Assembly (NCBI RefSeq): GCF_002831585.1
Contig: NZ_CP025113.1
Location: forward strand, 6,463,001-6,527,000
DNA length: 64,000 nt
From: Bradyrhizobium sp. SK17
GTDB taxonomy: Bacteria > Pseudomonadota > Alphaproteobacteria > Rhizobiales > Xanthobacteraceae
Reading direction: 5' to 3'
The translations under genes were made by a program, and so were the position numbers. Within the stretch, counting starts at the first letter, position 1, and each line of letters opens with the position of its first letter. Below are positions 53,043 to 62,683 of this stretch, piece after piece. The notes beneath the pieces were generated by a model that saw only the letters and a list, made by a program, of their open reading frames with translations, ran no database searches and was not told the origin of the DNA.

Positions 53043-53877
53043 CGCCTCGTACGACATCCTGGAAACAGCCGCGCAGCCAATCGATGGTAACGCGCGTGGC
53101 CGCGTCGCGCTTGAGATGGTTCTGCACCAGCAGCCACACGTCGCGTCGCTTCGGCAGCAGCGTGGCACGCAGGCGGCGATCGGTCAAAAGGTCCACGCAA
53201 CTATGCTCCGGCAGCACGCCGACCGCGTGATGCGACTGGATCAGTCTGTGGATGACACGCACATTGTCGGTGACGCAGCGCGCGCGAAGCCGCTTCGCGC
53301 GCAGGAACTGCATTTCAGGAATGCCTCCGAGTTCGTCCGGATAGGCGCACGTCACCGCCTCTCCCGCCGTCGTCGCGGCCGGCTCGAAGAAATACAGCCT
53401 GACCTCGGCGAGCTTCGAGATCGCAAAGTCGCCCTTGTCGGGCTTGCGCAGGCGGATCGCGAGATCGGCCTCCCAGCGCGAGAATTTGACGTTGTCGCTC
53501 GACGTCAGAAACTGCAACGTCAAGCCCGGATGGGCACGCAGCAACGCGCCGGTGCGCGGTGCCAGCACCTCCTCCGCAATCGCATTGGTCGAAGCGATGC
53601 GCAGCCGGCCGACCGGCCCGGGCAGGCTCTCGCCGATCCGGCCGATCTCCTCGGCATGCACGGCCATCGCCTGGATGTGCGCGAGCACGACGTCGCATTG
53701 CCGGGTCGGCTTGCGCAGGCCGTCGGCGGCCTCGAACAGGCGTAAGCCGAGCGCGCGCTCGATCCGCGCCAGCCGCCGGCCGACCGTGGTCTCGTCGATG
53801 CGCAGCCGCGCGCTGGCGCCGGCATAGGTGCCCTCGTCCCTGACGGCGGCGATGATGCGAAGGTCGTCCCAATTCAT
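53038..53877 (-). CDS. LysR-family transcriptional regulator
   Basis: 279 residues. The winged HTH covers about residues 1-60 (MNWDDLRIIAAVRDEGTYAGASARLRIDETTVGRRLARIERALGLRLFEA); the substrate-binding domain begins at VGRLRIASTNAIAEEVLAPR. It is divergent from the isochorismatase-like gene at 54006 with a 128-bp spacer, so it probably controls that and the GST gene. The effector is unknown. The stop lies within a family B repeat. Confidence 0.92.
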   Translation of the reverse strand: MNWDDLRIIAAVRDEGTYAGASARLRIDETTVGRRLARIERALGLRLFEAADGLRKPTRQCDVVLAHIQAMAVHAEEIGRIGESLPGPVGRLRIASTNAIAEEVLAPRTGALLRAHPGLTLQFLTSSDNVKFSRWEADLAIRLRKPDKGDFAISKLAEVRLYFFEPAATTAGEAVTCAYPDELGGIPEMQFLRAKRLRARCVTDNVRVIHRLIQSHHAVGVLPEHSCVDLLTDRRLRATLLPKRRDVWLLVQNHLKRDAATRVTIDWLRGCFQDVVRGG

Positions 53878-54005
53878 GGCGTCAGGCTACATCGTACCTG
53901 GCCTGCCTGCAATAACGCAGCCACCGGCTGCAATATCCCTGCATAACAGCAGGCTGCTCCACGGCTATATTTTCGCAAGACACATCCGCTGGAGACATCG
54001 GGACC

Positions 54006-54599
54006 ATGACCGCAGCCAAGACATTGATGCAGCTCGCCGGTATCGATCTTACCCCGCCTCGCCTCGGCGACAGCTGCCTGGTGCTGATCGATATCCAGAA
54101 CGAATATCTCGCAGGTCCCCTCGCTTTGCCCGACGCCAGCCCCGCGATCGCACGCGCTACCGCGTTGCTCGGACGCGCACGCGACAGCGGCGCTGTAATC
54201 ATCCACATCGCGCACAAGGGAGCGCCGGGAAGCCTGTTCGACCGCGCCGCGGAGCGCGGCGCGATCGTGGCGCCGTTGGCACCAAGGCCGGGCGAGATCG
54301 TGATCGAGAAGCAATTGCCGAACGCGTTCGCCGGCACCGAGCTGAACACGCAGCTTGCCGCGACCGGACGCAAGGAGCTGGTGCTCGCCGGCTTCATGAC
54401 GCATATGTGCGTCAGCTCGACGGCCCGCGCCGCGCTCGATCTCGGCTTCCGCACCACCATCGATGCCGACAGCTGCGCCACCCGCGACCTGCCCGACGGC
54501 AGCGGCGGCACCATTGCCGCAAAACTCATCCACGACGTCGCGCTCGCCGAACTATCCGACCGCTTCGCGATCATCGCCCGCGGCAACGCCCTCGCCTGA
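54006..54599 (+). CDS. Cysteine hydrolase (isochorismatase family)
   Basis: 197 residues. The catalytic triad is visible: Asp in LVLIDIQNEYLAGP (about 29), Lys in VIEKQLPNAFAGTEL (about 103) and Cys in GFMTHMCVSSTARAALDLGF (about 138). The family hydrolyses amides or N-carbamoyl bonds (N-carbamoylsarcosine, nicotinamide, ureidoacrylate) or vinyl ethers. The reaction here is not fixed. It is divergent from LysR and 11 bp upstream of the GST gene, likely one operon. Confidence 0.92.
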   Translation: MTAAKTLMQLAGIDLTPPRLGDSCLVLIDIQNEYLAGPLALPDASPAIARATALLGRARDSGAVIIHIAHKGAPGSLFDRAAERGAIVAPLAPRPGEIVIEKQLPNAFAGTELNTQLAATGRKELVLAGFMTHMCVSSTARAALDLGFRTTIDADSCATRDLPDGSGGTIAAKLIHDVALAELSDRFAIIARGNALA

Positions 54600-54610
54600 G
54601 AGACATCGCC

Positions 54611-55240
54611 ATGCTTGAGCTGTATTTCTCGCCGATGGCCTGCTCGCTCGCCAGCCGCATCGCATTGATGGAGGCCGGGATCGAGGCGCGCTACCACCTC
54701 GTCCAGCTCTGGACCAAGAAGGTGGTGGAGGACGATGGCGACTTCCGCGCGGTCGCGCCGAAGGGCGCGGTACCCGTGCTGGTGCTGGAGAACGGCGAAC
54801 GCCTGACGGAAAGCGCGGCGGTGTTGCAATATATCGCGGACCGCAAACCCGAGCTCGGCCTGGCGCCGCAGCCAGGCGATCCGGATCGCTACCGGTTGCA
54901 GGAGTGGCTGAGCTTCATCGGCACCGAGATCCACAAGGGCTTTCTGTTCCCGACCTTCTGGTACAAGGACGACGCATCGCTGGCCAAGCCGCGTGCGCGG
55001 ATCGGCCAGACCTTGTCGGTGCCATCTGCGCATCTGGCGGACCGCGAATTCCTGGTCGGAGAACGCTTCACGGTCGCCGACGCGCACTTCGCCTGGGCCC
55101 TGCTGTTGCTCCGCGCCGCCGGCGTCGACGTCGCGCAATGGCCGTCACTGGCAGCCTATCTCTCCCGCATCCAGGCCCGGCCGCAGGTCAAGGCCGCGGT
55201 CGGCACCGAGATGCAATTGTGGAAATCGCTCGCGGCGTGA
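54611..55240 (+). CDS. Glutathione S-transferase
   Basis: 209 residues from ATG 54611. N-terminal thioredoxin-like domain: MLELYFSPMACSLASRIALMEAGIEARYHLVQL, with Ser/Cys near residue 10-12, then PKGAVPVLVLENGERLTESAAVLQYIADR (cis-Pro and GSH-site Glu-Ser). The C-terminal helical domain has REFLVGERFTVADAHFAWALLLLR (the Asp N-capping box). It resembles beta-class GSTs. It follows the isochorismatase-like gene by 11 bp. Substrate unknown. Confidence 0.92.
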   Translation: MLELYFSPMACSLASRIALMEAGIEARYHLVQLWTKKVVEDDGDFRAVAPKGAVPVLVLENGERLTESAAVLQYIADRKPELGLAPQPGDPDRYRLQEWLSFIGTEIHKGFLFPTFWYKDDASLAKPRARIGQTLSVPSAHLADREFLVGERFTVADAHFAWALLLLRAAGVDVAQWPSLAAYLSRIQARPQVKAAVGTEMQLWKSLAA

Positions 55241-55263
55241 GCAGACGAGCGCCTCTTGCCTGT

Positions 55264-55308
55264 GCATGATCTTTTCGGAGAACGGCTTCGCAGTTTTCCC
55301 GATCATGC
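55264..55308. repeat. Dispersed palindromic repeat, GCATGATC family
   Basis: GCATGATCTTTTCGGAGAA ... TTTTCCCGATCATGC, a 45-bp inverted repeat between convergent genes (stop codons at 55240 and 55310). Related to the worn copy at 24805. Confidence 0.7.
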
Positions 55309-55309
55309 C

Positions 55310-56806
55310 CTACTGGAATGCGACCTCGGCGAAGCTGCGCAGCTTGCGTGAATGCAGCCGTTCGGATTCCTGCTGCTTGAGCCGCTCCAGCGCCCTGAGG
55401 CCGATCTCGAGATGCTGACCGACGCGCTGACGATAGAATTCGCTGGCCATGCCGGCGAGCTTGATCTCGCCATGCAGCGGCTTGTCGGAAACGCACAGCA
55501 GCGTGCCATAGGGCACGCGGAACCGGTAGCCGTTGGCGGCGATCGCCGCCGACTCCATGTCGAGCGCGACGGCGCGCGACTGCGACAGCCGCCGGATCAC
55601 CTGCGGCCCGCTGATCTCCCAATTGCGATTGTCGACGCTGGCGACCGTGCCGGTCCGCATCAGCCGCTTGAGCTCGAAGCCGGTGAGCCCGGTGACCTCG
55701 CCGACCGCCTCCTCCAGCGCCACCTGCATCTCCGCCAGCGCCGGGATCGGCACCCACAGCGGCAGCTCGTGATCGAGCACGTGATCCTCGCGGACATAGC
55801 CATGGGCGAGCGCATAGTCGCCGAGCCGCTGCGTGTTCCGCAAGCCGGCGCAATGCCCGATCATCAGCCAGGCGTGCGGCCGCAACACCGCGACGTGATC
55901 GGTGATGTTGCGCGCGTTCGACGGACCGATCCCGATATTGATCAGGGTGATGCCGCGATAGCCGGGCTCGACCAGATGAAACGCCGGCATCTGCGGGACA
56001 CGCTCCGATGCGCTGCCGGTGGTACCGCCGCCAGCCAGCGCGTTGCGGGTGATCACATTGCCGGGCGCAACGAAGGCTTCAAGACCGGCCTCGCCCGCCG
56101 CGAGGCGTTGCTGGGAGAGCTGCACGAAGGCATCGACATAGAACTGGTAGTTCGTGAAGATCACGAAGTTCTGGAAATGCTCCGGATCGGTGCCGGTGTA
56201 GTGATAGAGCCGGCGCAACGAGTAGTCGACCCGCGCGGCGCGGAACAGCGCCAGCGGCTCCGGCATGCCCGGCTTCAATTCGAACGTACCGTCGGCGATC
56301 GCATCGTCCATCGCGGCGAGGTCGGGCGTATCGAAGATATCGCGCAGCGATCGCGTGAAGGCCGAACTGTCGGCAATGGTCAGCGCCGCCTCGATATTGA
56401 TGTCGCGCCGGTAGGCGAAATGGATCGGAATCGGCTCATCGGATTCCCCGATCTCGACCGCCACGCCATGGTTCTTGATCAGGAGCCCGATCTGCTCGGT
56501 GAGATAGGTCCGGAAAATATCCGGCCGGGTGACGCTGGTCTCGTGAATGCCGGGCCCCGCGACGAACCCGTAGGCGAGGCGGGAATCCAGCCGGGCATGC
56601 GACGATGTCGTGATGCGCACGAACGGGTAATGCGCGCGGACCCGCGTGGTGATCACCGCGCCGTTGACATAGGCCTCGAAGCGGTTGCGCAGGAAGCCGG
56701 TGTTGCGCTCGTAGATCTCTTCGAGGCGGGACACCGCCGCGCCGGCATCGACGAATGCTTCGGTCGTGATCGGTGGAGGGGTTTCGATGGGGGTTGCAGG
56801 AGACAT
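55310..56806 (-). CDS. amn: AMP nucleosidase
   Basis: 498 residues; the family is about 480-500. Catalyses AMP + H2O to adenine + ribose 5-phosphate, controlling adenylate pools. An N-terminal domain of about 190 residues (LYHYTGTDPEHFQNFVIFTNYQFYVDAFV) is followed by the catalytic PNP/UDP-like domain: LINIGIGPSNARNITDHVAVLRPHAWLMIGHCAGLRNTQRLGDYALAHGYVREDHVLD, and AVALDMESAAIAANGYRFRVPYGTLLCVSDKPLHGE near residue 415. Start ATG 56806. Confidence 0.95.
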   Translation of the reverse strand: MSPATPIETPPPITTEAFVDAGAAVSRLEEIYERNTGFLRNRFEAYVNGAVITTRVRAHYPFVRITTSSHARLDSRLAYGFVAGPGIHETSVTRPDIFRTYLTEQIGLLIKNHGVAVEIGESDEPIPIHFAYRRDINIEAALTIADSSAFTRSLRDIFDTPDLAAMDDAIADGTFELKPGMPEPLALFRAARVDYSLRRLYHYTGTDPEHFQNFVIFTNYQFYVDAFVQLSQQRLAAGEAGLEAFVAPGNVITRNALAGGGTTGSASERVPQMPAFHLVEPGYRGITLINIGIGPSNARNITDHVAVLRPHAWLMIGHCAGLRNTQRLGDYALAHGYVREDHVLDHELPLWVPIPALAEMQVALEEAVGEVTGLTGFELKRLMRTGTVASVDNRNWEISGPQVIRRLSQSRAVALDMESAAIAANGYRFRVPYGTLLCVSDKPLHGEIKLAGMASEFYRQRVGQHLEIGLRALERLKQQESERLHSRKLRSFAEVAFQ

Positions 56807-56904
56807 GTTCGCCTTGCGCCAAGGACCGGTATCGAGCTGGGACTCGCTCCGGATCGACGCAGTATAGCGACAATGGCCTCCAGTTCCAGATCGCGCAGAC
56901 CGCC

Positions 56905-57255
56905 CTATTCCGCCTCGCGTGGCGGCAGCGCGCAGATCTCGGACCGGGTCAGGAACCGGCGTTCGCGCCCGTTGTCGAGCGAGAACATGCCGCCGCGACC
57001 AGGAACGACGTCGATGATCAGATCGGTATGCTTCCAGACGTCATACTGCGAACCGCTGATGTAGAACGGCGCGCCGCCGATCTCACCGAGCTTGACGTCG
57101 TAATCGCCGATCAGGAAGTCACCTTGCGGATAGCACATCGGCGACGAACCGTCGCAGCAGCCTCCGGATTGGTGAAACAGCACCGGCCCATGATCGGCGA
57201 CGATCTCGGCAATCAGTTCGAGTGCGGCAGGCGTCGCGGTCACCTTGTCAGCCAT
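56905..57255 (-). CDS. DUF779 domain-containing protein
   Basis: 116 residues. Motifs LFHQSGGCCDGSSPMCYPQGDF (about 27-48, a Cys cluster that could hold metal) and GSQYDVWKHTDLIIDVVPGRGGMFSLDNGRERRF are typical of DUF779. The family is regularly next to an acetaldehyde-type dehydrogenase, as here (85 bp after it, same strand). Suggested as a partner or chaperone, unproven. Confidence 0.92.
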   Translation of the reverse strand: MADKVTATPAALELIAEIVADHGPVLFHQSGGCCDGSSPMCYPQGDFLIGDYDVKLGEIGGAPFYISGSQYDVWKHTDLIIDVVPGRGGMFSLDNGRERRFLTRSEICALPPREAE

Positions 57256-57273
57256 CCCGGCCTCCGTGATGGG

Positions 57274-57299
57274 GCTTCGGCGGAACGTCCCGCCGAAGC
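57274..57299 (-). other. Intercistronic hairpin between aldehyde dehydrogenase and DUF779 genes
   Basis: GCTTCGGCGG-AACGTC-CCGCCGAAGC, a 10-bp perfect stem with a 6-nt loop. No T-run on the minus strand, so an mRNA-stability element or partial terminator is more likely than a full stop. Confidence 0.55.
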
Positions 57300-57340
57300 C
57301 TGTCGTTTTGGTTCCCCAAACGATGGGGTGGACCGAGCCC

Positions 57341-58858
57341 TCAGAAGAAGCCGAGCTTCTTGGCGCTATAGCTCACCAGCATGTTCTTGGTCTGCTGATA
57401 GTGGTCGAGCATCATCTTGTGGTTCTCTCGGCCGACGCCGGACTGCTTGTAGCCGCCGAACGCCGCGTGCGCCGGATAGGCATGATAGCAGTTGGTCCAG
57501 ACCCGGCCGGCCTGGATCGCGCGACCGAACCGGTAGCAGCGATTGGCATCGCGGCTCCAGACGCCGGCACCGAGGCCATAGAGCGTGTCGTTGGCGATCG
57601 AGAGCGCCTCTTCATCGGTCTTGAAGGTCGCGACCGACACCACCGGCCCGAAGATCTCCTCCTGGAACACGCGCATCTTGTTGTTGCCCTCGAACACGGT
57701 CGGCTTGACGTAATAGCCGCCCGACAGTCCGCCGCCGAGATTGTTGCGCTCGCCGCCGGCCAGCACCTTGGCGCCTTCCTTCTTGCCGATGTCGATGTAG
57801 GACAGAATCTTCTCGAGCTGCTCGGAGGACGCCTGTGCGCCGATCATCGTCGACGGGTCGAGCGGGCTGCCTTGCGTGATCGCCGCGACGCGCTTCAGCG
57901 CGCGCTCCATGAAGCGGTCGTAGATCGATTCATGGATCAGCGCCCGGCTCGGACAGGTGCAGACCTCGCCCTGGTTGAGCGCGAACATCACGAAGCCTTC
58001 GATCGCCTTGTCGAAGAAATCGTCATCTTCCGCGCAGACGTCCTTGAAGAAGATGTTGGGCGACTTGCCGCCGAGTTCGAGCGTCACCGGGATCAGGTTC
58101 TGCGAGGCGTATTGCATGATCAGCCGGCCCGTCGTGGTCTCGCCGGTGAAGGCGATCTTGGCGATCCGGTTCGACGACGCCAGCGGCTTGCCGGCCTCGA
58201 GACCAAAGCCGTTGACGACATTGACGACGCCCTTGGGCAGGAGATCGCCGACCAGCTCAAGCCAGGTCATGATCGAGGCCGGGGTCTGCTCGGCCGGCTT
58301 GATGACCACGCAATTGCCGGCGGCCAGCGCAGGCGCCAGCTTCCAGGTCGCCATCAGGATCGGGAAATTCCAGGGAATGATCTGTCCGACCACGCCGAGC
58401 GGCTCGTGGAAATGATAGGCCACGGTGTCATGGTCGATCTCGGAGATCGAGCCCTCCTGGCCGCGGATCGCGCTCGCGAAGTAGCGGAAGTGATCGATTG
58501 CGAGCGGCATGTCGGCGGCCATGGTCTCGCGGATCGGCTTGCCATTGTCCCAGGTCTCGGCTGTTGCGAGCTTCTCGAAATTGGCCTCCATCCGGTCGGC
58601 GATCTTGTTGAGGATCAGCGAGCGCTCGGCGACGCTGGTCTTGCCCCAGGCGTCCTTCGCCGCATGCGCTGCGTCCAGCGCGGCCTCGATGTCGGCCGCA
58701 TCCGAGCGCGGGATCTCGCAGATCGGAAGTCCCGTGACCGGCGATACGTTGTCGAAATATTTTCCGGAATGGGGCTCGCGCCATTCGCCGCCGATGAAAT
58801 TGCCATAGCGTTTGGCAAACGGCGCCTTGAGCACGGACTGCATGTCAACCTTGTTCAT
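57341..58858 (-). CDS. NAD-dependent aldehyde dehydrogenase (acetaldehyde/ExaC type)
   Basis: 505 residues from ATG 58858, with GGAGGAAC just upstream. Catalytic Cys in [20 protein letters not shown] (about 302), general base Glu in [15 protein letters not shown] (about 268), Rossmann segment [14 protein letters not shown] and [38 protein letters not shown]. The CTCPSR sequence is that of the AcoD/ExaC group oxidising acetaldehyde or similar short aldehydes to acids. Cluster: AcoR-like regulator, this enzyme, DUF779, all minus strand. Confidence 0.95.
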   Translation of the reverse strand: MNKVDMQSVLKAPFAKRYGNFIGGEWREPHSGKYFDNVSPVTGLPICEIPRSDAADIEAALDAAHAAKDAWGKTSVAERSLILNKIADRMEANFEKLATAETWDNGKPIRETMAADMPLAIDHFRYFASAIRGQEGSISEIDHDTVAYHFHEPLGVVGQIIPWNFPILMATWKLAPALAAGNCVVIKPAEQTPASIMTWLELVGDLLPKGVVNVVNGFGLEAGKPLASSNRIAKIAFTGETTTGRLIMQYASQNLIPVTLELGGKSPNIFFKDVCAEDDDFFDKAIEGFVMFALNQGEVCTCPSRALIHESIYDRFMERALKRVAAITQGSPLDPSTMIGAQASSEQLEKILSYIDIGKKEGAKVLAGGERNNLGGGLSGGYYVKPTVFEGNNKMRVFQEEIFGPVVSVATFKTDEEALSIANDTLYGLGAGVWSRDANRCYRFGRAIQAGRVWTNCYHAYPAHAAFGGYKQSGVGRENHKMMLDHYQQTKNMLVSYSAKKLGFF

Positions 58859-58959
58859 GTGTTCCTCCGTTGGCACGCCGATGCACACGGCGTTGGCCGG
58901 AACGCTCGGTCAAATCAGGCAGACAGAACAGGGGCCCGCCGCAACGGCCGCAGGGGAAC

Positions 58960-58977
58960 TGTCGCAAATCTGAGACA
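58960..58977. promoter_or_regulatory. Candidate activator-binding palindrome upstream of the aldehyde dehydrogenase
   Basis: TGTCGCAAATCTGAGACA: TGTC ... GACA with 10 bp between, in the 175-bp spacer between the regulator stop and the dehydrogenase start. The arms resemble the TGTCGCA-type sites used by AcoR-type regulators. I found no convincing -24/-12 promoter on inspection. Confidence 0.4.
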
Positions 58978-59033
58978 GAGTGCGCCGCAAATTGGCACAG
59001 ATGCGTCAGCATTTCCGACGCAAACGCGGAACC

Positions 59034-59990
59034 TTAGCGATGCAGACCGAGCTGCTTGAGCTTGCGGTGCAATGTGGCGCGCGACATGTCGAGATTCTTG
59101 GCGGCCTTCGACACGTTGCCGCCGGCGCGTGCCAGCGCACGCTGCAACGCTGCGCGCTCCGCCGCAACCAGGCCGCCATCGTCACGGGTCTCACCGATCA
59201 GATCCGCCGCCGGCAATGGCCGCGCCAGCGACGCCGCGTTGAGGCCGAGCGCGCGCCGCGCGGCCCGCGTTGCACCGATCACGAGGTCGTCGCGATCGAC
59301 CGCGAGCAGCGAGTTGACGGCGCGCTCGCTTCGCGGCGTCAGCAGAATTCGCGCATCGGGAAACGCCCGGCGAAAATTCTCGGCCTCGATCGCGCGCGCA
59401 GCGTCGGTGACCGTGGTGGCGATCAAGCGGGAAAATCCGTCGGTCAGGTCGGCGCGGCAGGAGGAGACATCGAGCGCCGCGGCAAGCTCGCCATGCTCGT
59501 CAAAGACCGGCGCGGTGGTGCAGAACAATCCGGAATTGCGGGTGAAGAAGTGCTGCTCGCGATCGATCGACAGCGGCCGCTTCTCCACGATGCAGGTACC
59601 GATGCCGTTGGTGCCCTCATATTTCTCGCTCCAGACCGCGCCGGTCCACAGCCCCCAGGCGTCGAACGTCGCGTCATCGGCGCCGGCGCCGCGCCGGTCG
59701 ACCACGACACCGTCGCGATCGGCGAGCAGCACCGAGCAGCCGACGCCGCCGACAGCAAGAAACAGCCGGTCGAGCGTGCCCTGGGCGACCTTCAGAAACT
59801 CGCCGAGACGCTGCTGCGCGGCGGCGACGTCGGCTTGCTGGAGACGATGGGAAGGCCTACGGCTCGCCGGATCGAGCGCATGCAGATGGCCGGAGCGGCG
59901 CCACGACGCCGACAGCTCGGACGGCGCCCCGCCTCCGGCAAGCACATCGAGAACCTTGTCCGTATGCATGACACCCGGCGACCGGCTCAT
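59034..59990 (-). CDS. AcoR-like GAF-domain regulator with Fis HTH, no AAA+ domain
   Basis: 318 residues. Region 70-190 is a GAF-type sensor (LAVGGVGCSVLLADRDGVVVDRRG ... KYEGTNGIGTCIVEKRPLSIDREQHFFTRNSGLFCTTAPVFDEHGELAAALDVSS), the same module as the N-terminus of AcoR. The C-terminal Fis HTH is AALQRALARAGGNVSKAAKNLDMSRATLHRKLKQLGL. The sigma-54-activating AAA+ ATPase that AcoR has between the two is absent: there is no GAFTGA or Walker A. So it cannot open a sigma-54 promoter itself. It is upstream of the aldehyde dehydrogenase on the same strand. Confidence 0.9.
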   Translation of the reverse strand: MSRSPGVMHTDKVLDVLAGGGAPSELSASWRRSGHLHALDPASRRPSHRLQQADVAAAQQRLGEFLKVAQGTLDRLFLAVGGVGCSVLLADRDGVVVDRRGAGADDATFDAWGLWTGAVWSEKYEGTNGIGTCIVEKRPLSIDREQHFFTRNSGLFCTTAPVFDEHGELAAALDVSSCRADLTDGFSRLIATTVTDAARAIEAENFRRAFPDARILLTPRSERAVNSLLAVDRDDLVIGATRAARRALGLNAASLARPLPAADLIGETRDDGGLVAAERAALQRALARAGGNVSKAAKNLDMSRATLHRKLKQLGLHR

Positions 59991-60419
59991 GCTTCCCTCC
60001 CCTGCTCCCCGGGTTCTCAGACCCTCGGGAACGCGGCGCTGTTGACCCTGGCACCCCTGTATTCCGCAGGATATAGCGCGCCCGGCAGCCTTTCAAGGGA
60101 CGCGACTGCGACCTTCGGACAGGGCCTGGCCGCGCGCCGGTCAATTCGTCCCAGCCGGCGGCCCGCCCATCGGCGCTCGTCGACGGGTGGGCGTGACCCA
60201 GGTATCGCGCGACCCCGCATCATCGCAATGGCTCGACCCAGTTCGTGCCCGCTAGCTGAGGCGACGCATTTCCGCAATGATCAATGCAGAAATACTCGTT
60301 CTCTCGGAAACCAAGGCTTTCTAAACTTTTGCGTCTGTTCCGAATCTGCCCCGGACCGGGTGCGAGGACCACACAAGCCACTTGTAGGCTTGTATTTTGC
60401 GGGCCAAACGTGAATACGC
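59991..60419. other. Long intergenic region between divergent regulators
   Basis: 429 bp between the AcoR-like gene and the LysR gene. I see no gene, RNA or perfect repeat here. It must contain the two divergent promoters. Its composition shifts from GC-rich at left to AT-richer at right (60280-60420), which coincides with the start of the nitrilase region. Confidence 0.4.
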
Positions 60420-61349
60420 ATGTTCAGAATGGGCAATGCAAAATCCCTCCGATCGATCAGATGGGATGATCTGCGAATATTCCTCGCGATTGCGCGCAGC
60501 GATCACATCGCGGGGGCTGCCCGGTTGCTGCAACTTGACCAGTCGACGGTCAGCCGCCGCATTGCGCAAATGGAAGCCGACCTTGGGCTCCGTCTCGTCG
60601 AACGCAAGCGCGAGCGATTGTACCTCACCGAATTCGGCCGAAACATTCTCCGGCATGTTGAAACGATCGACAGTCAGGTTTCGCAAGTCCTCGATCTTTC
60701 GCGCGGTGAAGTCGAAGGAGCCTCTCCGCTCATCCGCATTTCGACCTACGAAGGTCTATCGACGTTCTATTTGGCCGAGCGGCTCGCAGCCTTTCAGTTG
60801 ACGCAACCTCCAATGCGTCTCGAGATCGTCACACAACTGCGGCCCGTGAACGTCGCGATCCGGGATTCCGACCTGTTCGTCAGCTTCTACGAACCGGAAG
60901 GACGGGGTCTCCACAAAGAACAGCTTGGCACGATCACGGTGCATTTGTTCGCTTCCCAGCGATATTTGGACAGCGAGGGCACGCCGAAGAATCGGACCGA
61001 TCTCGCTCGCCATCGGTTCGTTTCGTTCATACCTGATCTTCTCAGCGTCGAGTCCGCGCGGTTCCTGGACGAGGTGGTCGAAGGGCATCGCGACGTGTTG
61101 AATTCCACCAGCATGGGGACGCAGATGGCCGCCGTTGCGGCGGGTGCTGGCATTGTGATGCTGCCGGTCTTCGCCGCGCGTACCGATCGCAGATTGGTCC
61201 CGATCCTTCGGGAGAGCATCGCGATCGAACGCGGGATCTGGGTCAGTACCCATCAGGATCTTCGCTATACCGCAAGAGTAAAGTCGCTGATCGGATTTCT
61301 GAAGAAGATATTCAAGGAGGATCACGATCACTTCAATCGGTGGTCGTAA
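60420..61349 (+). CDS. LysR-family transcriptional regulator
   Basis: 309 residues. HTH: SIRWDDLRIFLAIARSDHIAGAARLLQLDQSTVSRRIAQMEADLGLRLVERKRER (about 12-66). The effector domain follows from ASPLIRISTYEGLSTFYLAERL. ATG 60429 is a second possible start. It reads into the nitrilase gene (105-bp gap), the same direction, unusual for LysR regulators, which are mostly divergent. It may regulate the nitrilase/CoA-transferase genes. Confidence 0.9.
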   Translation: MFRMGNAKSLRSIRWDDLRIFLAIARSDHIAGAARLLQLDQSTVSRRIAQMEADLGLRLVERKRERLYLTEFGRNILRHVETIDSQVSQVLDLSRGEVEGASPLIRISTYEGLSTFYLAERLAAFQLTQPPMRLEIVTQLRPVNVAIRDSDLFVSFYEPEGRGLHKEQLGTITVHLFASQRYLDSEGTPKNRTDLARHRFVSFIPDLLSVESARFLDEVVEGHRDVLNSTSMGTQMAAVAAGAGIVMLPVFAARTDRRLVPILRESIAIERGIWVSTHQDLRYTARVKSLIGFLKKIFKEDHDHFNRWS

Positions 61350-61454
61350 GCATCTGCCCGAATTTCCGCAATGACGAATGCGCAGATCCAGCTTCTTGGT
61401 CGGGCGATCTGTCCATAAAGTGGTGGCGCGCATTCGCGAGTGCCACGAGGACGT

Positions 61455-62456
61455 ATGGGACTTTATCCAAGCTACAAAGTCGCGGCAGCTCATGTCGCAT
61501 CTGTCTATGGCCACAGTGACAAAACGACGGAAAAAGCCTGCGACATCATCGCTGAAGCAGCTCGGCAAGGCGTTCGCCTGATCGCCTTTCCCGAGGCGTT
61601 CATCCCGGGCTATCCTACCTGGGCGACATTGGCTGCGCCTTTTGACGGAGACAAGTACTTCGCCGAGCTGGCTGCTCAGGCCATCCGTGTCGATGGTCCC
61701 GAGATGGGAAAGGTCCGCGCCGCCGCGCGCGCCAACGATATCTTCGTCTCCATCGGATTCACGGAGGCGAGCAGTGTAAGTGTGGGTTGTCTGTGGAATG
61801 CGAATGTTCTGATCGGCCCTGGCGGTGATATCCTGAATCATCACAGGAAGCTGGTGCCCACGTTTTTCGAGAAACTGGTGTGGGCCAATGGTGATGGCGC
61901 GGGCCTGCGCGTTAGCGACACGGAGATCGGCGGCATCGGCATGCTGATCTGCGGCGAGAACACCAATCCGCTGGCGCGCTTTTCGTTGATGGCGCAAGGA
62001 GAACAGGTTCATATTTCCACCTACCCGCCCATAGGAGTGGCTGGAAAGGTAAAGACGGCCGGCACCTACGATCTCGAACAGGCAATTCGGATTCGCGCCG
62101 CCGCACATTCTTTCGAGGCAAAAGCCTTCAATATCGTTGCATCTGCGTACCACGACCAGTCCGCGCGCGAGGCGATCGCAACGATGGGGCCGGAAGCCGC
62201 TGAGATCATGGAGGCCAGCCCTCGAGGTGTCTCGATGATCCTGGGCCCGACAGGTGCACTCATAAGCAGCGTCTTGAGCGATCAAGAAGGCTTGGTGACG
62301 GCCACGATCGATCTCAAGGACGCCGTTGTGCAGAAGCGGATCCACGATGTCGTCGGCTACTACAACAGGTTCGACATCTTCAAACTCTCAGTCGATCGCT
62401 CGGCAAATCGGCCAATCCATTTCCCCTTCGAGCCGACGCATGATCCCAATTGCTGA
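61455..62456 (+). CDS. Nitrilase (C-N hydrolase family)
   Basis: 333 residues from ATG 61455 (GAGG just upstream); GTG 61440 is an alternative. The catalytic triad is Glu in RLIAFPEAFIPGYPTWA, Lys in LNHHRKLVPTFFEKLVWANGDG, and Cys in GGIGMLICGENTNPLARF. Converts nitriles to acids and ammonia. The EKLVWANGDG and CGENTNPL segments are those of aliphatic/arylaceto-type nitrilases rather than amidases. Substrate unknown. Confidence 0.93.
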   Translation: MGLYPSYKVAAAHVASVYGHSDKTTEKACDIIAEAARQGVRLIAFPEAFIPGYPTWATLAAPFDGDKYFAELAAQAIRVDGPEMGKVRAAARANDIFVSIGFTEASSVSVGCLWNANVLIGPGGDILNHHRKLVPTFFEKLVWANGDGAGLRVSDTEIGGIGMLICGENTNPLARFSLMAQGEQVHISTYPPIGVAGKVKTAGTYDLEQAIRIRAAAHSFEAKAFNIVASAYHDQSAREAIATMGPEAAEIMEASPRGVSMILGPTGALISSVLSDQEGLVTATIDLKDAVVQKRIHDVVGYYNRFDIFKLSVDRSANRPIHFPFEPTHDPNC

Positions 62457-62683
62457 TCCCGGTTTGGCGGGAAAAATTGGCGGCTACCGCGGATGATATC
62501 CATGTCACGTCGAGCCAAGGGACCAAGTTGGCGGCGGGCTGGCCCCGCATGGCTCGCCACCATGCTCACCTGCAACCGGAGATTCAGGCAGGGGCCGCTT
62601 CGGATGAGAAGTCAGTTCAACTGACACCGCGATCTTCCAGAACAATCTTGCACCACTGACCGTCCTCAAAGCGTCGAGGTTAT
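62457..62683. other. Spacer between nitrilase and CoA-transferase
   Basis: A 227-bp region without a gene that I can support. An open frame at 62450-62659 has no similarity to a known family and overlaps the nitrilase stop, so it is left out. Confidence 0.4.

Noticed and set aside
53828..54610. Upstream extension of the GST frame
   Set aside because: It overlaps the isochorismatase-like gene in another frame and is Arg-rich; ATG 54611 gives the correct GST N-terminus.
55352..57064. A 570-codon frame antisense to amn
   Set aside because: amn on the minus strand is a full-length, well-conserved enzyme.
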